This document shows positions 1 to 5,256 of a DNA stretch of 13,087 nt, one piece after another (the first letter of the stretch is position 1; every line of letters begins with the position of its first letter). The position numbers and the translations under genes were made by a program. The notes below the pieces were generated by a model. It ran no database searches, was not told the DNA's origin, and saw only the letters and a program-made list of their open reading frames with translations. The stretch lies in NCBI GenBank assembly GCA_023301545.1, contig JALZUI010000018.1:1-13087 (forward strand), given 5' to 3'. This stretch comes from Akkermansiaceae bacterium. Lineage in GTDB: Bacteria; Verrucomicrobiota; Verrucomicrobiia; Verrucomicrobiales; Akkermansiaceae.

Positions 1-75
1 TCCATCAGTTCCATCACTCCCAGCGGGTCCAACGACCGTAATTAGCCCAAGTGTGCCTGATATTACTTCGGACAC
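1..75 (-). CDS. Possible N-terminal fragment of a collagen-like (Gly-X-Y) protein, cut by the left edge
   Basis: Read on the minus strand from a GTG at 75-73, the frame stays open to the window edge and ends in GPAGSDGTDG, three consecutive Gly-X-Y units preceded by a hydrophobic VISGTLGLITVV stretch. The DNA shows the matching 9-base periodicity (TCC/CCC every ninth base on the plus strand). Collagen-like Gly-X-Y stretches rich in D, T, S and A are common in bacterial surface or phage-tail-like proteins. The start would lie 20 bases after the stop of the sigma-54 activator on the same strand, an operon-like distance, but no Shine-Dalgarno sequence precedes it. The frame itself opens at 108. 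The plus strand is also open here (2-103, a Pro/Ser/Thr-rich tail ending in TAA), so the coding strand is not settled. Only about 25 codons are visible. Confidence 0.3.
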   Translation of the reverse strand, partial: MSEVISGTLGLITVVGPAGSDGTDG

Positions 76-94
76 AATTATGCAAAATTTGATT

Positions 95-1516
95 CTAGAA
101 TAAAATCTCTAGTTTCTTAATTCTCTCGCGCAGTGTGTAGCGCGTGATTCCTAATAGCTCAGCTGCTTTCGATTGGTTTCCGTCGGTGTAGTTGAGCATT
201 TGTTGTATTAGGACCCGTTCTGTTTGTGAAGTCATGGCGCGGTATGCTCCGTCGGGGAGTTGGCCTGCATCAGCTTTGGCAATTACGGTATTGGCGAGCT
301 TGACGAGGGAGTCGTGGTCGTCGGAGGCTTCGTTTTCGATAAGCGCCCTTAGGTCGGCGGTGTTAATTGTGAGGCCTCGTTTTTTGAGCACGACCTGTCT
401 AATGACGTTTTGTAGCTGACGCACGTTTCCTGGCCACGTTTGTCTAGCGAGGAAAGAGAGGGCGTTGGGGGTGATTCTAGAACTATCAATTCCGAGTTCA
501 CTCCCAAAGATTCTAAAAAAGTGCTTAGTCAAAAGGTTAACGTCGCCAAGGCGTTCACGTAGGGGGGGTAAGCGAAGAGTGGAGGCATTGAGACGAAAGA
601 ATAAATCTGCGCGGAAGGTTCCTTTTTCAACCATTTTCCCGATGTTTCGGTGAGTGGCGGCGATGATGCGGACATCGACTGCGATTTCACTGGTACCGCC
701 AACTCGTTGAATGACTTTCTCTTGGAGGACGCGGAGCATTTTAGCTTGGAGGAGGGGTGGCATATCTCCGATTTCATCAAGAAAAAGGGTCGCACCTTGG
801 GCTTGCTCAAAGCGTCCGAGCTTCCGTGTGACTGCTCCTGTAAATGCGCCTCGCTCATGGCCAAAAAGTTCTGATTCGAGAAGGTTATCAGGGATGGCTG
901 CACAATTTACAGGGATGAAAGGTTTGTGTGCACGATGTCCGTGCTCATGGAGGGCGCGCGCGATGAGTTCTTTACCGGTTCCTGTTTCCCCTTGGATCAA
1001 AACAGTTACAGGTGTAGCGGCGAGCTTGGCGAGGTCGCGATAGACTTTGGCCATTGCTCGGCTTTGTCCGATGAGTTGTGCGGCTTTTGATTCTTCTTTG
1101 GGCGGTTCTAAGGGTGACTCTGCTTCTTCTTGATTGAGAGCTTCCGCGAGAACCTCATGGAACTCTGCAGGATCACAGGGTTTGGGTAAAAAGTCATAGG
1201 CTCCAGCTTGCACCGCTTTGATCGCAATGGTTGCGTCAGAGCTATCTGATAACATAATACTGGGCAGACGAGGGCGCTGGGCGGTGAGCGAGGAGATAAG
1301 CTCTAATCCTCCCATTCCTTCTAATCGGTACTCTGTGATTACGAGGCTGACTCTCGGGGAGGTAAGAATGAAGTTGAGCGCTTCAGCGGCATCGGTGAAG
1401 CTAGCGAGTTCCGCGTCGTATTGTTCTAGATGGGCTTGAATATGGTTAGCAGTGAGCTGAGCATCGCTTTCGTTACTATCAATCAGCACAAAGAGCTTTT
1501 CATATTGTTTCGCCAT
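95..1516 (-). CDS. NtrC-family sigma-54-dependent transcriptional activator with a degenerate receiver domain
   Basis: This 473-residue enhancer-binding protein would activate sigma-54 RNA polymerase by ATP-driven remodelling. Domains in order are a receiver (about 5-125), an AAA+ domain (about 147-380) and a Fis-type helix-turn-helix (about 430-470, GNQSKAAELLGITRYTLRERI). The ATPase looks intact: Walker A GETGTGKE (176-183), the sigma-54 contact loop GAFTGA (223-228), Walker B LFLDEIGD (244-251), arginine-finger region FRADLFFRL (301-309) and WPGNVRQLQN (361-370). The receiver is odd. The phosphoacceptor aspartate is replaced by Glu62 (VITEYRLEGMGG), and only Asp13 of the usual acidic pair is present (LIDSN). 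The switch serine (Ser90) and lysine (Lys112) remain. Aspartate-to-glutamate at this site mimics phosphorylation in NtrC, so the protein may be active without a kinase. No histidine kinase gene is adjacent. The start ATG has no Shine-Dalgarno sequence. Its target promoters are unknown. Confidence 0.95.
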   Translation of the reverse strand: MAKQYEKLFVLIDSNESDAQLTANHIQAHLEQYDAELASFTDAAEALNFILTSPRVSLVITEYRLEGMGGLELISSLTAQRPRLPSIMLSDSSDATIAIKAVQAGAYDFLPKPCDPAEFHEVLAEALNQEEAESPLEPPKEESKAAQLIGQSRAMAKVYRDLAKLAATPVTVLIQGETGTGKELIARALHEHGHRAHKPFIPVNCAAIPDNLLESELFGHERGAFTGAVTRKLGRFEQAQGATLFLDEIGDMPPLLQAKMLRVLQEKVIQRVGGTSEIAVDVRIIAATHRNIGKMVEKGTFRADLFFRLNASTLRLPPLRERLGDVNLLTKHFFRIFGSELGIDSSRITPNALSFLARQTWPGNVRQLQNVIRQVVLKKRGLTINTADLRALIENEASDDHDSLVKLANTVIAKADAGQLPDGAYRAMTSQTERVLIQQMLNYTDGNQSKAAELLGITRYTLRERIKKLEILF

Positions 1517-1551
1517 ATCTATGGATTAGTTTAGACACGACTTAGATTCAA
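1517..1551. promoter_or_regulatory. 35-base divergent intergenic region between the sigma-54 activator and the hupE-like gene
   Basis: The two start codons face away from each other across only 35 bases. Any promoters must therefore overlap each other or extend into the 5' ends of the neighbouring coding sequences. I see no Shine-Dalgarno sequence for either gene and no convincing -35/-10 pair or -24/-12 (TGGC...TGC) element. The region is annotated by position only; shared regulation of the two genes is an inference. Confidence 0.4.
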
Positions 1552-2730
1552 ATGCAAAACAGGCTTTTACAAAAATCACTCGCTCTAATTACGGCCTTAA
1601 TTTTCACAATTACAGCACAGGGGCATAGTGTTGACCAAATTTACATGGAGCTCTTTCCTGAAGAGCAGGGTTTCCGCGCGCTGGTGTATGCAGATGCGGC
1701 GTATTGCTTACCTGAATATCGAGGAGATACAGGTAAAAAGGCGCCGAATAGAGATTGGTTATTGTCGCGCACGGAATCAGAACATGCGAGCTTACGTAAG
1801 GAGGCGGAGCTGTTCATCAGAGGCGCTTTGGGCTTTATGCAAGATGAGGTCGGGATTGATTACGCAGTGAACTTCCCTGATTACCAAAACGAACCGTACG
1901 AGTTCCATAAATCTTTACTCTCCAAAGCGATTTTACGCATCGAGATTGAGGGGCGCTATCTACCCGCTGGCGGATCGCTGCAGGCCTCTTGGTTAGATGA
2001 ATTCGGAGCGAACTTACTGATGTACATCATGCGCCCAGGAGCGGTGGAAGAGGAGGGGAGTCTCCTGCAAATCGATTGGGTTGAAGGCGGAAATGAAATG
2101 GACGTTGGAGTGCAGGTTTATCCCTTTGAGTTAGGTGGTGAGGCGAAAGTGGAAATTGAACAAAAGAGGTCGTGGCTGTCTTTTGTTAAAGTTGGCTATC
2201 AGCATATCGCTGGTCTGGATGAAAAGGGAGGGTTTAAGGGGCTAGATCATATTTTATTTGTGATAGGGCTCTTTCTTTTTAGCCCTACTTGGCGTCCCTT
2301 ATTGCATCAATCCTTAGCCTTTACTCTGGCTCACTCGGTTACGTTGGCGCTATCTTTGATGGGTGTGTTGGCCTTTTCTGGGAAGTGGGTTGAGGTTTTA
2401 ATTGCGCTTTCTATTGTGTATGTCGCGGTGGAAAACTTGTGGCTAAAAGATGAGCTTGCCAAGCATCGGCTAGGCATCATTTTTGGTTTTGGGCTTTTAC
2501 ATGGCTTAGGTTTCGGGTCGGTCTTGCAAGAGTTATTACCTAGCGGGAAATCGCTGCTCCCTATTGTTTGCTTTAATCTAGGTGTTGAAACCGGGCAAAT
2601 TGTGATCTTGGCGATTTGCTTTGCCGCCTTTTGGTGGTTTCGCGACCGTTTCAAATGGATCAGAATTTCAGGTTCTGTTATGATTGCTCTCCTCGCGTCT
2701 TACTGGGTGGTTGAGAGAATTATGGGCTAA
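1552..2730 (+). CDS. HupE/UreJ-family membrane protein with a large extracytoplasmic N-terminal domain
   Basis: A 392-residue predicted inner-membrane protein. Residues 1-24 form a signal peptide (LLQKSLALITALIFTITAQG). Residues 25-220 form a soluble, probably periplasmic domain. The C-terminal part (about 228-390) is a HupE/UreJ_2-type membrane domain of about six helices. Hallmarks of that family are KGLDHILFVIGLFLF (229-243), LAFTLAHSVTLALS (255-268), VENLW (293-297), FGFGLLHGLGFGSVL (311-325) and FNLGVETGQ (341-349), with membrane-embedded His233, His261, His317, Glu295 and Glu346. HupE and UreJ are thought to carry nickel or a related metal for hydrogenase or urease, but neither enzyme is encoded nearby, so the substrate is open. 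It stands alone on its strand, divergent from the sigma-54 activator. The ATG has no visible Shine-Dalgarno sequence, but the signal peptide supports this start. Confidence 0.88.
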   Translation: MQNRLLQKSLALITALIFTITAQGHSVDQIYMELFPEEQGFRALVYADAAYCLPEYRGDTGKKAPNRDWLLSRTESEHASLRKEAELFIRGALGFMQDEVGIDYAVNFPDYQNEPYEFHKSLLSKAILRIEIEGRYLPAGGSLQASWLDEFGANLLMYIMRPGAVEEEGSLLQIDWVEGGNEMDVGVQVYPFELGGEAKVEIEQKRSWLSFVKVGYQHIAGLDEKGGFKGLDHILFVIGLFLFSPTWRPLLHQSLAFTLAHSVTLALSLMGVLAFSGKWVEVLIALSIVYVAVENLWLKDELAKHRLGIIFGFGLLHGLGFGSVLQELLPSGKSLLPIVCFNLGVETGQIVILAICFAAFWWFRDRFKWIRISGSVMIALLASYWVVERIMG

Positions 2731-2740
2731 TCTGAATTTC

Positions 2741-2768
2741 TTTACTTTTTGTATGATCGTACTATGCT
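2741..2768 (+). promoter_or_regulatory. Candidate sigma-70-type promoter for the ThuA-domain gene
   Basis: TTTACT at 2741-2746 and TATGCT at 2763-2768 are separated by 16 bases, with four of six consensus matches in each box. Transcription would begin near 2775, upstream of the preferred ATG at 2806 and downstream of the alternative TTG at 2749, so the site also favours the shorter protein. It was identified by eye only. Confidence 0.3.
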
Positions 2769-2805
2769 AACCAGTATTAAACAGGAGCTTTACAGACTAA
2801 ACTTT

Positions 2806-3861
2806 ATGAAAAAATTAAACATACACTTCGATTCAGTTACTCGTTTAGGGCGAGGTTTATTCACGGCCTTGATGCTCATTTGTTTGTCATCTGTAGCAAT
2901 AGCGGAGACGAAGAAGGTTCTTTTTATAGCAGGGAAACCGAGTCATGGAAATGGTGAGCACGAATTCCGTGCAGGGAGTATGTTGCTCGCTAAGGGATTA
3001 AATGAAAGCGGCTTAGATATTGAGGCGAAAGTTCATTATTATGGGTGGCCAAAAGATGAATCCATTTTCGATGGAGTAGATGCTTGTATCATCTACGCCG
3101 ATGCGGGGGGGAATTTTAAAGAGAAGTATGAGGTCCTAGACGAAAGAGTGAAAGAAGGAATGGGGATCATGTTTATGCACTACGGGGTGCACCCTAAGAA
3201 GCAAATTGGCGAAAAGTACTTCACCGACTGGATCGGAGGATACATGGAAACTGGTTGGTCTGTTAACCCTCACTGGATTGCTGATATTAGTCCCAAAGAA
3301 GGGCATGCAGTAGGGAAAGGGGTTCAGGTTCCATTTACCGCTTATGATGAGTTTTATTGGAATATGCGTTTTCCTACTAAAGGGGAATGCGAATGCTGCC
3401 ACGCCCTAGCCACAGCGACTCCAACGCCTGAGAAGATTATCCGTTACATCAGCCTCTGGAATGAGCATGGGGAGGCTACTCTCAATACTCCACAGTCTCT
3501 GATGTGGTGTAGAGATCCTGAAGAAGGAAGCCGAGGGATTGGCTTTGTTGGTGGTCACTATCACCGGAACTGGGCGATTGATGATTTCCGTACACTAGTA
3601 CTGAATTCCATCGTATGGCTTACGAGAGCAGAAGTGCCAGAGGGAGGGGTCGTTTCCGCTCCGATCACTCAAGAGGACCTGAACCTAAATCTAGACCGCC
3701 CAGTGAAAGGAAAGCCTATCTTACTACCTACTCCAGATCTCTACACGCAAGAGCCTATGGCTCAACCTGATCTCTCTAAGCCGAGAGAGCCTAGAAAGCG
3801 CAAGAAAGATAAGAAGAAGAAACCTGCTGAAAGTACGGAGAAGGTTCCTGCTAAGAATTAA
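2806..3861 (+). CDS. Secreted ThuA-domain protein (trehalose-utilisation/glutamine-amidotransferase-like fold)
   Basis: A 351-residue exported protein of the ThuA-like family. A signal peptide (about 1-33, ending SSVAIA|E) leads directly into the family signature VLFIAGKPSHGNGEHEF (38-54). Other conserved elements are YYGWP (78-82), FMHYGVH (123-129), YDEFYWNMRF (180-189), MWCRDPEEGSRG (233-244) and GGHYHRNW (249-256). These proteins are abundant in planctomycetes and verrucomicrobia, usually beside sugar dehydrogenases; their enzymatic reaction is poorly established. An unusual CECC cluster sits at 195-198. The C-terminus (about 325-351) is a very lysine/arginine/proline-rich, probably disordered tail. 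I chose ATG 2806 because it starts a proper signal peptide; in-frame TTG 2749 and ATG 2764 are alternatives that add 19 or 14 residues. AGGAG at 2783-2787 is 18 bases upstream, too far for a standard Shine-Dalgarno. The gene converges with the sulfatase, 3 bases apart. Confidence 0.88.
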   Translation: MKKLNIHFDSVTRLGRGLFTALMLICLSSVAIAETKKVLFIAGKPSHGNGEHEFRAGSMLLAKGLNESGLDIEAKVHYYGWPKDESIFDGVDACIIYADAGGNFKEKYEVLDERVKEGMGIMFMHYGVHPKKQIGEKYFTDWIGGYMETGWSVNPHWIADISPKEGHAVGKGVQVPFTAYDEFYWNMRFPTKGECECCHALATATPTPEKIIRYISLWNEHGEATLNTPQSLMWCRDPEEGSRGIGFVGGHYHRNWAIDDFRTLVLNSIVWLTRAEVPEGGVVSAPITQEDLNLNLDRPVKGKPILLPTPDLYTQEPMAQPDLSKPREPRKRKKDKKKKPAESTEKVPAKN

Positions 3862-3864
3862 GCT

Positions 3865-5238
3865 TTATTTATTGGTCTCAGCTAACCATTGGCTGAGCTT
3901 GCCCTTGAGCTCCTTCACCTTTTCTAGCTCCTGGGGAGCGAGGTTTGTTTTCTCGCCTGGGTCGCTGCTGAGGTTGTAGAGCTCGGCAGGATCATCGTTT
4001 CCTGGTTGGATGAGCTTCCAGTGGCCATCAAGAATGGAGTTGGCTGGCTTGTGCCCAGACCCATGATTGTGTGGGTATGTCCAAGCGAGGAACCGATCCT
4101 CTAGTTTGGCTTCATCTTGGAGTAGAGGTTTGAGGGATTTTCCGTCGAGGTGGAGCTCAGGTCTCGTGGCTTGGCCTGTGAGTTCGAGCAAGGTAGGGAA
4201 GTAATCCATGGTAATGATGGGGGTGTCATTAGAGGCGGCTTTAATAGTACCAGGCCAGCTTATGATGGTCGGAATTCGGGTTCCGCCTTCATACATCCAC
4301 GCTTTACCTGAGCGTAGGGGGAGGTTACTGGTTGGTCCTCCTGTTTTTTTACGGTGCGCTAAGCCTCCGTTGTCAGAGGTGAATATGACAATCGTGTTTT
4401 CTAGTAATCCTTTATCCTTTAAGTTATCGATGACGCGCCCGATGTTCGTATCAAGGTTTTCCACCATGGCCGCGTATGCAGGGTCATTTTGATCCTGTCG
4501 GGTTTTAGTGTTAAATTTTTCGTCAAGAAGGATGTGTGGGGAGTCGCCAAAGAGCTCTTGCTTTTTAGCCTTATACTTTTCCACCAGTTCTTTTGGAGCC
4601 TGAATCGGAGTATGTACCGCATAATGGGAGAGGCAGAGGAAGAAGGGCTGTTCGCTGTCGATGTTAATGAAGTCGAGAGCCTTATCAGTGACTGCGTCAG
4701 TGAGGTAGTGTCCCGTCTGGTATTCGGATAGGTTGGGGACGTCTGTTTCTTTTCTATTAGGCTTAGTGTAAGGTGCGAAATATGAAGAAGGCTGGCCAGC
4801 GCGGTTGACGGCCATAATGTGGTCGAAACCTTGTTTGTCTGGCTGTACTTCATCTTTTTTCCCTAAGTGCCACTTACCGATATATCCTGTGCGGTAGCCG
4901 TACTCTTTGAAGGCTTCACCGAGGGTGACTTCTTCAAGAGGGAGGGCGACCTTCGCGCCTGAAATCCATTGAGTAATGCCCATTCGTTGAGGAGCCTTAC
5001 CTGTCATGAGAGAGGCGCGGGTAGGGGAGCACACCGGGTGTGCGGAGTAGGAACGAGTGAAGTTTACTCCGCTAGCCGCGAGGCTATCAATATTGGGCGT
5101 TTCGTAGAAGGTGGATCCATTAACGGCGATATCTTTCCATCCCATATCGTCGATGAATAGGAGGAGGATGTTAGGTTTTTCGGCAGCTTGTGCGCTGCTC
5201 AGGATACAGAGGGTGAAGAGGAGCCTTTTAAGTGACAT
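3865..5238 (-). CDS. Secreted formylglycine-dependent sulfatase (arylsulfatase A-like)
   Basis: A 457-residue type I sulfatase that hydrolyses sulfate esters, probably from a sulfated sugar or glycan in the periplasm or outside the cell. A signal peptide (1-18, cleavage after AQA) is followed by the N-terminal metal-binding Asp30-Asp31 (LLLFIDDMGW). The maturation motif CSPTRASLMTGK (70-81) carries Cys70, Pro72 and Arg74, so Cys70 should be converted to formylglycine. Further catalytic elements are GKWHLG (121-126), HYAVHTP (205-211), TSDNGG (287-292, metal ligands Asp289 and Asn290) and RSGKAWMYEGGTRIP (309-323). C-terminal DGHWKLI and ELYNLSSDPGE are typical of the fold. The length is normal and nothing appears missing. 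It lies 18 bases downstream of the PVC-type dehydrogenase on the same strand, so the two are probably co-transcribed. The exact sulfatase subfamily and substrate cannot be assigned by eye. No formylglycine-generating enzyme is in the window. Confidence 0.95.
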   Translation of the reverse strand: MSLKRLLFTLCILSSAQAAEKPNILLLFIDDMGWKDIAVNGSTFYETPNIDSLAASGVNFTRSYSAHPVCSPTRASLMTGKAPQRMGITQWISGAKVALPLEEVTLGEAFKEYGYRTGYIGKWHLGKKDEVQPDKQGFDHIMAVNRAGQPSSYFAPYTKPNRKETDVPNLSEYQTGHYLTDAVTDKALDFINIDSEQPFFLCLSHYAVHTPIQAPKELVEKYKAKKQELFGDSPHILLDEKFNTKTRQDQNDPAYAAMVENLDTNIGRVIDNLKDKGLLENTIVIFTSDNGGLAHRKKTGGPTSNLPLRSGKAWMYEGGTRIPTIISWPGTIKAASNDTPIITMDYFPTLLELTGQATRPELHLDGKSLKPLLQDEAKLEDRFLAWTYPHNHGSGHKPANSILDGHWKLIQPGNDDPAELYNLSSDPGEKTNLAPQELEKVKELKGKLSQWLAETNK

Positions 5239-5256
5239 GAACTGTGAGCTTTAGGA

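Noticed and set aside
1441..1551. Sigma-54 promoter between the activator and the hupE-like gene
   Set aside because: The only GG-N10-GC spacing found (near 1443-1458) lacks the rest of the TGGCAC/TTGC consensus.
4419..4853. Minus-strand 144-codon frame within the sulfatase gene
   Set aside because: Frame-shifted reading of the sulfatase. The sulfatase frame is intact from signal peptide to C-terminus, so there is no frameshift to explain.
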